Shown here piece by piece: positions 1 through 8,946 of a stretch of DNA of 42,290 nucleotides. The notes beneath the pieces are model-generated. The model was not told where the DNA came from, ran no database searches, and worked only from the letters and a program-made list of their open reading frames with translations. Position numbers and translations under genes: made by a program. Source of the DNA: Akkermansiaceae bacterium (GTDB taxonomy: Bacteria; Verrucomicrobiota; Verrucomicrobiia; Verrucomicrobiales; Akkermansiaceae); NCBI GenBank assembly GCA_025457665.1, contig JALOTY010000045.1, positions 1-42,290 on the forward strand, written 5' to 3'. The first letter of the stretch is position 1; each line of letters begins with the position of its first letter.

Positions 1-11
1 GCGGGATGGGT

Positions 12-132
12 GCTGATATCCGCCGTTTGGCGGGCGGGTTTTTGCCGGGAAGGTGTCAAGGCTGATATCGCGGCCCGAGGAGGTGCCAGGACGGGTCTGG
101 GGCGTCGATGTTTCGGAAAAGCTGATATTCGG
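12..132 (+). repeat. Three direct repeats upstream of intI
   Basis: Three direct copies of the core GCTGATAT begin at 12, 61 and 121. They continue as CCG, CGCGG and TCGG, and start-to-start spacing is 49 and 60 bp. They lie immediately 5' of the integrase LexA box, on the side where an integron attI site would be expected. No IntI core site of the form GTTRRRY or RYYYAAC was found in positions 1-199. The role is therefore unassigned: accessory integrase sites, regulator sites and remnants of a repeat family are all possible. Confidence 0.5.
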
Positions 133-175
133 TACTTGCTGAGGATTGCGCCCCTCTTCGGCGGATCGAAAAACA

Positions 176-189
176 TGTTCAGGCGAACA
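176..189 (+). promoter_or_regulatory. Candidate LexA (SOS) box of intI
   Basis: TGTTC (176-180), spacer AGGC, then GAACA (185-189) form a perfect inverted repeat. It matches the published Verrucomicrobia LexA motif TGTTC-N4-GAACA exactly. It lies 46 bp upstream of the chosen ATG of the integron integrase, a suitable place for a LexA operator. The match is seen directly; SOS control is inferred from the known LexA control of many intI genes. No convincing sigma-70 promoter could be assigned next to it. Confidence 0.75.
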
Positions 190-235
190 ACTTTGAAGCT
201 TGACGGTGGGGCGGAGTTCGGATTGGTTGCTCTCC

Positions 236-1576
236 ATGATCGTGTCTTCGAAGGTGAAAACCCGGTGGTCCTGGCGTAAGGATTTGAGCGAGTTCCGGGG
301 ATTGTCCGCCCAGGAAAAGGTGGGTTATCTCCTTGTGCTGGAATGGTTTGAAGCTTTCCGGATGCGATTGGGTCTTGAGGCGGGGCGGGAGGCGGCGAGG
401 GAGTTCTGGCTCAGGGAGGTCAAACGTAAGGACCGGGAGCGGGAGCGCTGGCAATTGGAGCAATGGACGGACGCGATCCAATGGTATCTGGGCTGGCTGA
501 AGGCCTGTGAGGAGGCCGGGGCGGATCACCGGAGTTTACCGGAGAGACTGCGTGCGGCGGTTTACTCTGCCGGGTCGCGGCGTGGCCTGGCGCTGCGGAC
601 GAAGCAATGCTATGGGGCTTGGGCGGCCCGTTACGGCGTTTATGCCGAGGATGAGCGGGCGGTGATGGAGGTGGGGACCGCATCAAGGTTTCTGGCGGCA
701 GTGGTGAATGATGAGGACTGTGCCTATTCCACGCAGAAGCAGGCACTCAACGCCTTGGCGTTTTTCTTCAAGCATGTTTGTGGGGTGGAGGAGCCGGTGT
801 TTTCGGTGAAATTACGCAAGTCGGGAACGCGGATTCCGGTGGTGTTATCGAGCGGGGAGGCGCAGCGGATTTTCGACAAGCTTGATGAGCATGGCGCGGC
901 GGTGAAGAGCACCGATGGTCGGTATGGGCTGGCGGCGCGATTGCAGTATGGGGCTGGGTTGAGGGTATCGGAATTGGTGCGCTTGCGGATCAAGGATGTG
1001 GACCTTGAGCGTGGGATGTTGACGGTGCGGATGGGGAAGGGAGAGAAGGACCGGAGCACGGTGCTGCCGCAGAGGTTGCGTGAACAGATCGCGGGTCAGA
1101 TCGAGAAGGCGCGGGAGATATGGCGAGGTGATCGGGAAACGGGTCTGGCTGGGGTGCATTTGCCGGGTGCGCTGGCGCGGAAGTTTCGGCGTGCGGCGGA
1201 GAGTTTCGAATGGTTTTGGTTGTTTCCTGCGCGACAGATTTCGGTGGATCCCGAGGGTGGAGTTCGTCGGCGGCATCATCTGCATGGGAAGGTTTACAAC
1301 GAGGCGATCCAGCGTGCGGCCGCGGCAGTGGGGATCGAGAAGCGGGTGACGAGTCATGCGTTGCGGCACTCCTTTGCGACGCACCTGCTTGAGGGTGGGA
1401 CGGATTTACGGACGATACAGGAGATCCTGGGCCATGAGGACATTACAACGACGGAGATTTATCTTCATGTGGCGATGGGGGTCAACGGCTTGGGCGTGGT
1501 GAGCCCGCTGGATCAAATGGTGATTAGCCCCGCTGGTGCGGGGAAGTGCCAATTTCTAAGGGCCAAGTGCCAATGA
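236..1576 (+). CDS. intI: Integron integrase IntI (tyrosine recombinase)
   Basis: This is a site-specific tyrosine recombinase of the integron type, which recombines attI and attC sites to capture or shuffle gene cassettes. From the ATG at 236 it is 446 residues. The catalytic residues are R243 (in [10 protein letters not shown]), H374 and R377 (in [12 protein letters not shown]), H400 (in ILGHED) and Y409 (in TTEIYLHV). The IntI-specific insert is clear: a block like [11 protein letters not shown], then WFWLFPA, then VRRRHHL, found in integron integrases but not XerC/D. The C-terminal GLGVVSPLD is also IntI-like. About 100 residues precede the usual SAM-like domain, against about 340 residues in total for IntI1. 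An in-frame TTG at 200 would add 12 residues but would start 10 bp after the LexA box, so ATG 236 is preferred. The extreme 3' end runs through a direct repeat AAGTGCCAAT (1544 and 1565), which may have displaced the original stop. Confidence 0.93.
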   Translation: MIVSSKVKTRWSWRKDLSEFRGLSAQEKVGYLLVLEWFEAFRMRLGLEAGREAAREFWLREVKRKDRERERWQLEQWTDAIQWYLGWLKACEEAGADHRSLPERLRAAVYSAGSRRGLALRTKQCYGAWAARYGVYAEDERAVMEVGTASRFLAAVVNDEDCAYSTQKQALNALAFFFKHVCGVEEPVFSVKLRKSGTRIPVVLSSGEAQRIFDKLDEHGAAVKSTDGRYGLAARLQYGAGLRVSELVRLRIKDVDLERGMLTVRMGKGEKDRSTVLPQRLREQIAGQIEKAREIWRGDRETGLAGVHLPGALARKFRRAAESFEWFWLFPARQISVDPEGGVRRRHHLHGKVYNEAIQRAAAAVGIEKRVTSHALRHSFATHLLEGGTDLRTIQEILGHEDITTTEIYLHVAMGVNGLGVVSPLDQMVISPAGAGKCQFLRAKCQ

Positions 1577-1579
1577 AAG

Positions 1580-1697
1580 GCAAAACAGCCGTGCTTGGGG
1601 GGAGTGGGGCGCGGATCAAGCGCGGGGTTCATGGGCTGGACATGGTCCACGGGTTGCACCCGTGGCTACATGCCTGCGCCCCCCTCGGGGCTGAAAG
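1580..1697 (+). repeat. 118-bp repeat, copy 1
   Basis: This runs from GCAAAACAGC to GCTGAAAG and is nearly identical to the copy at 2035-2152, with the same length and scattered substitutions. It contains the perfect hairpin CCACGGGT-TGC-ACCCGTGG (1647-1665) and a second short stem near its right end (CCCC/GGGG at about 1680-1690). The unit starts 3 bp after the intI stop codon. No open reading frame is shared, so it is a structural, REP-like or mobile repeat rather than a coding one. Confidence 0.85.
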
Positions 1698-1944
1698 CAT
1701 CGGACACCGCTAAACGAGAAGCGTGATGCGTGGCTGCTGGCTCCGGGTGGAGAACTGTCGGGTGAGCCTCGCCTTCGATCCTTTCGATCTTTTTCGTTGT
1801 TCCTACTCTTCCGTCCTTTTTTCCGCGGTCTTTGAGGACTTTGTGCCTTTGTGGTGAACTCTTCCTACCGCCGACGGAGAAGCGAGGGGACAGCGATTTC
1901 AGGGGGCAAGGCTGGAGGGATGAGTCGGGCTTGGCGGCATGCTT

Positions 1945-1962
1945 GCACCCCTGCCGGGGTGC
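1945..1962 (+). repeat. GC-rich hairpin, possible terminator
   Basis: GCACCCC-TGCC-GGGGTGC is a perfect 7-bp stem with a 4-nt loop. Four bases after the stem comes a run of five T, so on the + strand it could act as a weak intrinsic terminator. It sits among similar palindromic repeat units, and a repeat-family origin is equally likely. Confidence 0.4.
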
Positions 1963-1984
1963 GAGGTTTTTGGGGCTTTGGAGA

Positions 1985-2022
1985 CCGGTGGTGTCACCCG
2001 CTCCCGCGGGTTCAACCACCGG
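1985..2022. repeat. Nested palindrome between the two 118-bp copies
   Basis: The outer arms are CCGGTGGT (1985-1992) and ACCACCGG (2015-2022). Inside them are arms ACCCGC (1996-2001) and GCGGGT (2006-2011) around a 4-nt TCCC loop. Both arm pairs are perfect and separated by 3-nt unpaired joints, so either strand can fold into one long hairpin. It ends 12 bp before the second 118-bp repeat. GTTCAAC (2010-2016) fits the attC half-site consensus RYYYAAC, but no partner GTTRRRY was found. Confidence 0.75.
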
Positions 2023-2034
2023 CTACTGGGAAAT

Positions 2035-2152
2035 GCAAAACAGCGGTGCTTGGGGAGAGTGGCGCGCGGATCAAGCGCGGGGGTCATGGGCTGGACATGG
2101 TCCACGGGTTGCACCCGTGGCTACATGCCGGAGCCCCTCGCGGGGCTGAAAG
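2035..2152 (+). repeat. 118-bp repeat, copy 2
   Basis: This is the second copy of the element at 1580-1697, in the same orientation, with starts 455 bp apart. The central hairpin CCACGGGT-TGC-ACCCGTGG (2102-2120) is unchanged between copies. A second stem, AGCCCC-TCGC-GGGGCT, lies near the right end. Conservation of the stems alongside changes elsewhere suggests that folding matters. Confidence 0.85.
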
Positions 2153-2214
2153 GACCGAGACACCGAGAAGCGAGAAGCAAGGAGACGCGAGCAACAGGTG
2201 ATCGCCGTCTCACC

Positions 2215-2266
<52 letters not shown>

Positions 2267-2429
2267 GCGGGTTTCGTGCAGAGTCGTTTCAGTATTCGAC
2301 CTCGCTGTGCTCACGTCATGCCGGATTGGCTTTGCTCGAAGGGGAGGTCGCCCAAGTTTCCGCGGCATTGGGCTTTTCCCATGTCTTCTTGGTCTGTGCC
2401 TGTGGTTTGGCGGAGGTTTGGGCTTAGGC

Positions 2430-3884
2430 TTAGGCGAGGATGTCTTTGACGACTTTGGCGGGTTCGACGCCGGTGAGGCGTTGGTCGAGGCCTTGGTAGG
2501 GGAAGACGAAGCGGTGGTGATCGAGTCCGAGTTGGTGAAGGAGGGTGGCGTGGAGGTCGCGGATGTGGACGGGGTCTTTGACGATGTTGTAGCTCATGTC
2601 ATCGGTCTCGCCGTGCACAAGGCCCGGCTTGAACCCGCCGCCGGCGGCCCAGAGGGTGAAGCAGCGGGGGTGGTGGTCGCGGCCGTAGTTGGTTTCCGAA
2701 AGTTCTCCCTGGCAATAAACCGTGCGACCGAATTCGCCGCCGAAGATCACGACGGTATCTTCGAGCATGCCCCGTTGTTTGAGGTCCTGGATGAGACCGT
2801 AAACTCCGTGGTCCACGTCCTTGCACTGCGAGGCGAGGTCGCGGGGAAGATTGCCATGCTGGTCCCAACCGCGGTGGAAAATCTGGATGAAGCGGACGCC
2901 ACGTTCGAGCAGGCGGCGGGCCATGAGGGCGGAGTTGGCAAAGGTGCCGCGGACCTTGCTTTCCTCGCCATAGAGATCATGGATGTGGGCGGGCTCGCCG
3001 GAGATATCGGCCAGCTCGGGCACGGAGGCCTGCATGCGGAAGGCCATTTCGTACTGCTGGATGCGGGTCTGGATTTCAGGGTCGCCGACGGCGTCGTAGG
3101 AACGTTGGTTGAGGTGATTCAGACCATCGAGCATGGCGCGGCGGAGGTCGCGTGAAACGCCCGGAGTGTCATCGAGGAAAAGCACCGGATCCCCCTTCGA
3201 GCGGAGGGCGACGCCGGCATGTTTTCCGGGGAGGAAACCGGCGCCCCAGAGGCGGGAGGAGATCGCCTGGACGTTCGAGTGGGGCGAGGAGTGCGAGGCG
3301 TGAAGGACGACGAAAGTAGGGAGGTCCTCATTCATCGATCCGAGGCCGTAGGAAAGCCATGCGCCGATGGAGGCTTTGCCCGACTGCATGGAGCCGGTGA
3401 GGATGAGCTGGTTGGCGGGCTCGTGGTTGATGGCCTCGGTATGCATCGATTTGATGATGCAGAGGTCATCGACCATTTTTGCGGTCCAGGGGAGGAGCTC
3501 GGAGACCCAGGTGCCGTTTTGGCCGTATTGTTGGAATTTGAAGATCGAGGGAGCGAGGGGGAAGGCGGCCTGGCCGGAGGTCATGCCGGTGAGGCGTTGG
3601 CCTTGTTCGGCGAGGTAGGTTTTGAGGTCCTCGCGGAAGCGTTTGGCGAGTTCCGGCTTGTAGTCGAACAGGTCGATCTGCGAAGGCGCGCCGATGAGGG
3701 AAATGTAGATGGCCCGTTTGGCCTTGGGGGCGAAATGGGTGAGGTGGTCGAGAGCGGGTTCGGCACCCGAAAGGCCGCTGCGGGCGAGCAGGGAGGAAAG
3801 GGCGGCAACGCCGAGGCCGGTGCCATTCTTGCGGAAGAACTGGCGGCGGGTGACGGCTTGGTTGAAGCGGAAAAGGTCGTTCAT
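2430..3884 (-). CDS. DUF1501 family secreted protein
   Basis: This is a 484-residue member of the DUF1501 family (alkaline-phosphatase-like fold) that is abundant in Planctomycetes and Verrucomicrobia. The N-terminus has a twin-arginine motif, [12 protein letters not shown], followed by a hydrophobic stretch, which fits Tat export. Family hallmarks seen here include GGEFGRT in the C-terminal half, then GRDHHP, and [16 protein letters not shown] near the end. The gene lies 32 bp downstream of the cytochrome/PSD1 gene, so the two are probably one operon, the usual pairing in these phyla. The substrate is unknown; a role in breakdown of complex organic matter is often suggested from context but not shown by this sequence. 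Confidence 0.93.
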   Translation of the reverse strand: MNDLFRFNQAVTRRQFFRKNGTGLGVAALSSLLARSGLSGAEPALDHLTHFAPKAKRAIYISLIGAPSQIDLFDYKPELAKRFREDLKTYLAEQGQRLTGMTSGQAAFPLAPSIFKFQQYGQNGTWVSELLPWTAKMVDDLCIIKSMHTEAINHEPANQLILTGSMQSGKASIGAWLSYGLGSMNEDLPTFVVLHASHSSPHSNVQAISSRLWGAGFLPGKHAGVALRSKGDPVLFLDDTPGVSRDLRRAMLDGLNHLNQRSYDAVGDPEIQTRIQQYEMAFRMQASVPELADISGEPAHIHDLYGEESKVRGTFANSALMARRLLERGVRFIQIFHRGWDQHGNLPRDLASQCKDVDHGVYGLIQDLKQRGMLEDTVVIFGGEFGRTVYCQGELSETNYGRDHHPRCFTLWAAGGGFKPGLVHGETDDMSYNIVKDPVHIRDLHATLLHQLGLDHHRFVFPYQGLDQRLTGVEPAKVVKDILA

Positions 3885-3916
3885 GGCGGCTGGGTCGTGG
3901 GATGCGGCGGAGCCGG

Positions 3917-6900
3917 TTATTTCGTGAGCGTTTCGTCGAGATTGAGGATCTGGCTGGTGACCAGGGTCCAGGCGGCGAGGTCGGCCGCGGGCAGGGCGGG
4001 GTCTGGCTTGCTTTCGCCGGTGGCGATGAACTTCGCCGCGGCGTCCGGGTCTTTCTGATAGGCTTGGGAAGCTTGTTTGAGGGTTTCGGAAACGATGGCT
4101 CTTTCCTCGGCCACCAGGGGGCGGGCGATCAGGCGGAGACTGATGAAATCGAGCCGGGCATCGGCATCCGGCGAGGATTTCAAGGCATGTTCGGCGAGCC
4201 TGCGGGAGGCTTCGACAAACTGCGGGTCATTGAGCGTGGCGAGGGCTTGGAGTGGGGTGTTGGTGCGCTCGCGGCGGACGCAGAAGACCTCGCGGCTGGG
4301 GGCATTGAGGATTTCCATGGTGGGATTCGGCGCGGTGCGTTTCCAGAAGGTGTAGATCGAGCGGCGGTAGAGGGCGTCGCCGCTGTCCTGTTTGTAGAAG
4401 CGGGTGTTCGACTGGTGCATGGCGACTGCCTCCCAGATGCCTTCCGGCTGATAGGGTTTGACGGGTGGGCCACCGATCCGATGGACCAAAAGCCCGGAGG
4501 CCTGGAGGGCCATGTCGCGGATTTGCTCGGCATCGAGACGATAGCGTGGGCCGCGGGAGAGGAGTCGGTTCAAGGGGTCTTTCTCAAGCTTCTCCGGGGT
4601 GACCTGGCCGGACTGGCGGTAGGTGGCGGAGGTGACGATCTGTTTGATCATGTGGCGGTAGTTCCAGCCGGAAGCGATGAACTCGGACGCCAGCCAATCG
4701 AGCAGGGCGGGGTGGCTGGGGCGGGCGCCCATGATGCCGAAGTCCTCCGTGGTTTCGACGATGCCGGTGCCGAAGAAGTAATACCAGGTGCGGTTCATGG
4801 TGACCCGGGCGGTGAGGGGATTGGCGGGGTCCATGAGCCAGCGGGCGAGTCCGAGGCGATTGACCGGAGCATCCTTCGGCATGGGAGGCAGGACGGCGGG
4901 AGTGGCGGCGGGGACTTTTTCGCCCACGTCGCTATACACGCCACGATTGAGAATGTGGGCGTAGGGAGCCTCATTCTTTTCCTGCATGACCAGCGACATG
5001 GAACCGCGGGCGCGGATGTCGGCCTCTTCCTTTTCGAGAGCGGCGACTTTCTCGCGGAGGGATTTGGAAACGGGATCGATGGCCGCCAGGTAATGGTCCA
5101 TGAGCAGTTTGAGCTGTTCCGGGGACCTTTGATCGGCAGGCAGGGAGGCGAGGCTGCGCAGGGTGGAATCCACGGCGAGATGGTGGATTTCCTCCGGGCT
5201 GAGCAGACGGCGGTAGAAACGGAAATCCTGGAGGGCGACCGGCGTCGTCAGGCGTGAGTCGCCATTGTGGCGGGAGCCGAGAGTGAGAGGGACTTGGGTT
5301 TCGATGGTGTCGCCCACGGTGCCGTAATCGACCTTGGATTCGACGAGCTTGCCATCGACGTGAATCGCGATGGCTTGATTGGGTCCCTTGGTGCCATCGA
5401 AGGTGACCATCACATGCCGCCATTGGCCGGGGGTGAGGGGCTGGTTGGCGGTGATCTTGCTGGCCTTGTGGCTCCAGGTATCGATGACGTGGCAGGAGGG
5501 GTGGCCGTTCTGGAGGTAGAGGTCCCAGCCGCGGAAGGCCTCGGCGGGGTTCATGCGGGCGATGACCGCTCCGGTGGGTGTGCCTTCGATGCGGATGAAG
5601 CCGCCGAAGCTGACCTGGGAAGTCCGGGGGAAACTGGCGAGATCGCCGAGGTCGAGAGCCTGATGGCTGATGACCGGTGCCGGGCCAAGCGGGCCGGGGA
5701 TGCGGGGAAGTTCGGAGGGCCATTCGCGGGACTGGGCATCGACGATCCCACGCAGGGGGCCTGCGGCATCGGTGAGGGGCAGGTGAAGGTGAAGTCCCTG
5801 ACCGAGGCTTTGGGGAGCGGTGGTGGCGGCGGTCGGCAGCCAGGCATCGAAGTCCGCTTGGGCGGCGCCTTTCCGCTGTTCGAGCTGCTGGCGGGCCTGC
5901 TGGATTTCCGAGCCCAGGGATGCGAAGCGTGCGCGGTCTTCGGGGAGGGGGACGAAGATATTGGGCGGGTGATTGGCGTCATTTCCATCGAGTGCCGACA
6001 TCGGGGTGTTCCGGAAGAAGGCGGCGAAGGAGTAGAATTCCCGCATGGAAATCGGGTCGAACTTGTGATCGTGGCAAGCGGCGCAGCCGGCGGTGAGGCC
6101 GAGCCAGACGGCGGTGGTGGTTTCGACCCGGTCTTTGGCGTAGATGGCGAGGTATTCATCGGCAATCGCCCCGCCTTCGCCGGTGGTCGGGAGGCAGCGG
6201 TTGAAGCCGGTGGCGACGACTTGATCGATCGACGGATTCGGGAGGAGATCACCGGCGATTTGTTCGGTGGTGAATTGATCCCAGGGCATGTTGTTCTGGA
6301 AGGCGCGGATGACCCAGTCGCGGTAGGGCCAGATGGAGCGGTAGTTATCGATATGGATGCCGTGGGTGTCCGCGTAGCGTGCGGCGTCCAGCCAGTGGCG
6401 GGCGAAGTGTTCGCCGGAGGCGGGAGTGGCGAGGAGTCGATCGGCCTCGGCAGAGATCGCGGCCTCGGTGTCCTTGGCGGCGGCATCGAGAAACGCGCGT
6501 GTTTCCTCGGGCGAAGGGGGGAGACCGGTGGTATCGAGCGTCAGGCGGCGGTGGAAGCGGGCAAGGTCATCCGCGGGGGCGGGTTCGAGCTGGTTTTCTA
6601 CGAGTTTTTCGTGGACGAAGGCATCGATGGGATGGCTGGACCATTCCTTGCCGCTGGCGGGAGTTTCCGGGCGGGCGATGGGGATGAAGGACCAGTGTTC
6701 CTGGTATTCGGCGCCATCGTTGATCCATTTTTCCAACAGGGCGATCTGATAGGGATCGAGAACCTTGTGGGACTCGGGAGGGGGCATGATCGTGTCCGGA
6801 TCATCCGAGTGGATGAGGGTCATGATGAGGGATGCGGCGGCATCGCCCTTGACGATCACGGGTTTGCCATTTTCGCGGGGTTCGAAGGCGAATTCCGGTC

Positions 6901-7171
6901 GATCGATGCGCAGCGGTTTGTCTTCCGGGAAACGGGTTTTCTCATCGGGACCGTGGCAGTGATAGCAGTATTCCGAGAGGATGGGCTGGATGTGTTCGTT
7001 GAAAGTGACTTTCTCCGGCAGCGCGACGGTTTCCGGCTCCGTGACGGGGCTGGCAGCGGCGCTCTCTCCCTCGGCGGCGGGGGCGGCGGTGGCAGCAGAC
7101 GGCGGTGGATCGCATGCCGTGAAGAGGCAAGCGGCAGCCACGGGGAAAAGGAAGCGGATGGGAGAACGCAT
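3917..7171 (-). CDS. PSCyt1-PSCyt2-LamG-PSD1 lipoprotein
   Basis: This large secreted protein, 1084 residues from the ATG at 7171, has the classic planctomycete/verrucomicrobial layout. The N-terminus is a lipoprotein signal with LFTAC, where C20 would be lipidated. A c-type haem motif C69-Y-H-C72-H73 (PSCyt1) follows. The DUF1549 (PSCyt2) domain comes next, ending in a second cysteine cluster, [12 protein letters not shown] laminin-G/concanavalin-like domain lies mid-protein (about 480-700, with [12 protein letters not shown]). The DUF1553 (PSD1) domain at the C-terminus contains [12 protein letters not shown] and [15 protein letters not shown]. The reading frame extends upstream to 7564, but that part has no signal peptide or homology and overlaps the divergent gene at 7284, so the start at 7171 is preferred. 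It is probably cotranscribed with the DUF1501 gene. It is likely a periplasmic or outer-surface redox-linked hydrolase partner, with unknown substrate. Confidence 0.93.
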   Translation of the reverse strand: MRSPIRFLFPVAAACLFTACDPPPSAATAAPAAEGESAAASPVTEPETVALPEKVTFNEHIQPILSEYCYHCHGPDEKTRFPEDKPLRIDRPEFAFEPRENGKPVIVKGDAAASLIMTLIHSDDPDTIMPPPESHKVLDPYQIALLEKWINDGAEYQEHWSFIPIARPETPASGKEWSSHPIDAFVHEKLVENQLEPAPADDLARFHRRLTLDTTGLPPSPEETRAFLDAAAKDTEAAISAEADRLLATPASGEHFARHWLDAARYADTHGIHIDNYRSIWPYRDWVIRAFQNNMPWDQFTTEQIAGDLLPNPSIDQVVATGFNRCLPTTGEGGAIADEYLAIYAKDRVETTTAVWLGLTAGCAACHDHKFDPISMREFYSFAAFFRNTPMSALDGNDANHPPNIFVPLPEDRARFASLGSEIQQARQQLEQRKGAAQADFDAWLPTAATTAPQSLGQGLHLHLPLTDAAGPLRGIVDAQSREWPSELPRIPGPLGPAPVISHQALDLGDLASFPRTSQVSFGGFIRIEGTPTGAVIARMNPAEAFRGWDLYLQNGHPSCHVIDTWSHKASKITANQPLTPGQWRHVMVTFDGTKGPNQAIAIHVDGKLVESKVDYGTVGDTIETQVPLTLGSRHNGDSRLTTPVALQDFRFYRRLLSPEEIHHLAVDSTLRSLASLPADQRSPEQLKLLMDHYLAAIDPVSKSLREKVAALEKEEADIRARGSMSLVMQEKNEAPYAHILNRGVYSDVGEKVPAATPAVLPPMPKDAPVNRLGLARWLMDPANPLTARVTMNRTWYYFFGTGIVETTEDFGIMGARPSHPALLDWLASEFIASGWNYRHMIKQIVTSATYRQSGQVTPEKLEKDPLNRLLSRGPRYRLDAEQIRDMALQASGLLVHRIGGPPVKPYQPEGIWEAVAMHQSNTRFYKQDSGDALYRRSIYTFWKRTAPNPTMEILNAPSREVFCVRRERTNTPLQALATLNDPQFVEASRRLAEHALKSSPDADARLDFISLRLIARPLVAEERAIVSETLKQASQAYQKDPDAAAKFIATGESKPDPALPAADLAAWTLVTSQILNLDETLTK

Positions 7172-7283
7172 GGAAAGGGAGCGTGTGTGGAGCAGGCGAA
7201 AGCAAACCTTAGTCAAACTACGAAACAAGAAAGCTTTCCTTTCAGATTGCAGGGGGACTTTTTCTGTCGGATAGGAGGGTTCC

Positions 7284-7823
7284 ATGCGCGTCCCGTGCCC
7301 CCATTTGCCCCTTGAAGAGAGGCGTTTGAATGCCACGTGGATGGCTCCGCACCGGGGCAGGCGCGATGCCGCCATGTGCCTTGCGGCGAAGCATTGTGCC
7401 CAGTCCCTTTGGCAGCAGGGCAAGCCGGCGCAAGCGATCCTCCAGCTCAACCGCGTGCTGGCGAGTCGTGAATGTTGGGACCAGGCGGCGGGCGAGGGGA
7501 ATCCGTACCGGGCGCTGAGGTGGATGCTGCTCCAGCCCCGGAGAGAAGGGGAATTTCTCGGCAATCCGGTGCGTCATTTCCAGCATCTTGCGACCCGGAT
7601 GACGGGGCCGGATGGCGAACTCCGGAGCTGGCGGGCCTGGGCCTGTTTTTGGATTTCGCTCAGCGCGCTGGATGCGGGTGAGCATCCGGTGGATGAAGTC
7701 CAGGTGCGGCGGGAGGGAGTCGTGTTTCCCACCCTGGGGGAAGTTGAGGCGGGCTTGGTAGCGATGGGTGGGGAAATCGAGTGGGACTCCTTCCTCAGCG
7801 CATGGGAGGACGCGGACGACTGA
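7284..7823 (+). CDS. Conserved hypothetical protein, 179 aa
   Basis: I do not recognise a named family. The ATG at 7284 has a good Shine-Dalgarno sequence (GGAGGG, 7 bases upstream). The product is soluble, rich in Trp, Arg and Glu, and has no signal peptide or membrane segment. The region around residues 30-60, with AKHCAQSLWQQGKPAQAILQ-type spacing, looks like a TPR-like helical pair. The C-terminus is acidic (WEDADD). It is divergent from the cytochrome/PSD1 gene, and its stop codon abuts the stop of the convergent CAP-domain gene (7823/7824). Strong coding bias and a real ribosome binding site argue that it is a genuine gene. Confidence 0.75.
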   Translation: MRVPCPHLPLEERRLNATWMAPHRGRRDAAMCLAAKHCAQSLWQQGKPAQAILQLNRVLASRECWDQAAGEGNPYRALRWMLLQPRREGEFLGNPVRHFQHLATRMTGPDGELRSWRAWACFWISLSALDAGEHPVDEVQVRREGVVFPTLGEVEAGLVAMGGEIEWDSFLSAWEDADD

Positions 7824-8828
7824 TCAGTTTCCGAACAACTGCGTCCAGTGGCCATTGTGCCGACCGAGACCGATCCGTCTCTGCCCCGGGCTGAACATGT
7901 TTTTGTGGTGACCCGGAGAGAAGAACCATCCGCGGTTCGCGGAGCCCGGGTCTGCGGAGCCGGCATAGATGTTTTCGCCCGAGGCGGTGGTGTCGAAATT
8001 TTTCGCGCGGTCCCAAGGGGTCTTCTTGCCTTCGACTGGAGATTCATGGGCAAAGAATCCCAGCGTGGCCATGTCCTTGGAGTGATCGCGGGCGGCGTCG
8101 CAGAGTTTCGGGTCGAGCACGAGGGCATTGAGGCCCACATAGAGCCGCCAGAGATTGCATTCCTCGATGCCGCGGGCTTCATCGGCCGGGACTTCGTTTT
8201 TCTCGGCGATCTTGCGGTTGTCGGCGAGGATTCTCAGGCCATCGCGCGGCAGTGGCGAGGATTTCAGGATGGCTTCCTGTTCGGTGGCTTCGAGGGTTGA
8301 GAGGGAATCGACAGGAGTGGTGGAAATGGCGGCTTCGAGAGCGGCATCCCGGAAGCTTGCCAGGGCCTGGGCGGTGCGGCGCATCTTGGCGAGGGAGGGA
8401 TCGGACTCGACGAGGGTTTCGGCCGTGGGGGAGAGCAGTTTGGCGAGTTCCTCGATGGCGGGCATGCTGGTTTTCGCGAGTTCCGGTTTCATCGGTCCTT
8501 CCGCCATGGCATAGACCTTCATGAATGCCTGTCGGCGGGATTTCAGGGTTTCGCGGAAGGCGGCGGGGTCGGCAGGTTTGGCCGCAGCTTTCTCGAAGGC
8601 GGAGCCGTAGGCACGCAGCACTTGGGGCCAGGCTTTGTTGAGGCTGGCGAGCAGGTCCTTGAGGTCGGCGGATTCGAGCGACTCAAGGGAGTCGAGGATT
8701 TCATCGATTTCCTCACCGGCATCGATCTTCGATTGAAATGACGCCAACAATTCATCCGAGGTGTGCGAGGCGAGTCCGGGCAGCATGCCGAGCAGGCTGA
8801 TGAGGCCGATGGCGAGGCGTGATTTCAT
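7824..8828 (-). CDS. CAP (SCP/PR1-like) domain secreted protein
   Basis: This is a 334-residue protein with a cleavable signal peptide (LAIGLISLLGMLPGLASH) and a helical Glu/Ala-rich middle. The C-terminal CAP domain is about 120 residues. Domain marks are NLWRLYVGLNALVLDPKL, then ARDHSKDMATLGFFAHESP, GENIYAG, and a final HHKNMFSPGQRRIGLG. The His and Glu residues of HES...GENI form the usual CAP cavity. Bacterial CAP proteins are exported and mostly of unknown activity. The long N-terminal helical region, about 200 residues, is not part of the CAP fold. The gene is convergent with the 179-aa gene. Confidence 0.88.
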   Translation of the reverse strand: MKSRLAIGLISLLGMLPGLASHTSDELLASFQSKIDAGEEIDEILDSLESLESADLKDLLASLNKAWPQVLRAYGSAFEKAAAKPADPAAFRETLKSRRQAFMKVYAMAEGPMKPELAKTSMPAIEELAKLLSPTAETLVESDPSLAKMRRTAQALASFRDAALEAAISTTPVDSLSTLEATEQEAILKSSPLPRDGLRILADNRKIAEKNEVPADEARGIEECNLWRLYVGLNALVLDPKLCDAARDHSKDMATLGFFAHESPVEGKKTPWDRAKNFDTTASGENIYAGSADPGSANRGWFFSPGHHKNMFSPGQRRIGLGRHNGHWTQLFGN

Positions 8829-8884
8829 GGGCGGAGCATCCGGTGCTTGGTGGGGGCTGGCAAGGTTGGGTGGGAAAAGGACCC

Positions 8885-8912
8885 AAAAAAGCCGCCGGTG
8901 GGCACCGGCGGC
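8885..8912 (-). terminator. Intrinsic terminator of the gene at 8947-9282
   Basis: On the minus strand a perfect 9-bp stem, GCCGCCGGT-GCCC-ACCGGCGGC (8891-8912), is followed directly by six T (8890 down to 8885). It is 34 bp past the stop codon of the small secreted protein. Stem, tetraloop and T-run together make a textbook rho-independent terminator. Confidence 0.92.
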
Positions 8913-8946
8913 TTGGAATCAGCACGAGATCAGATGGCGAGCGCGC

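Noticed and set aside
10..279. Possible 89-codon gene upstream of intI
   Set aside because: It overlaps the LexA box and the intI start, has no ribosome binding site and no recognisable features.
2010..2016. GTTCAAC as an attC half-site
   Set aside because: It fits RYYYAAC, but no GTTRRRY partner was found at a suitable distance, and the base belongs to a palindrome that explains it.
5267..7315. 682-codon open frame on the + strand opposite the cytochrome/PSD1 gene
   Set aside because: Its low-complexity Gly/Asp/Glu-rich translation has no domain, and the opposite strand carries the complete family layout.
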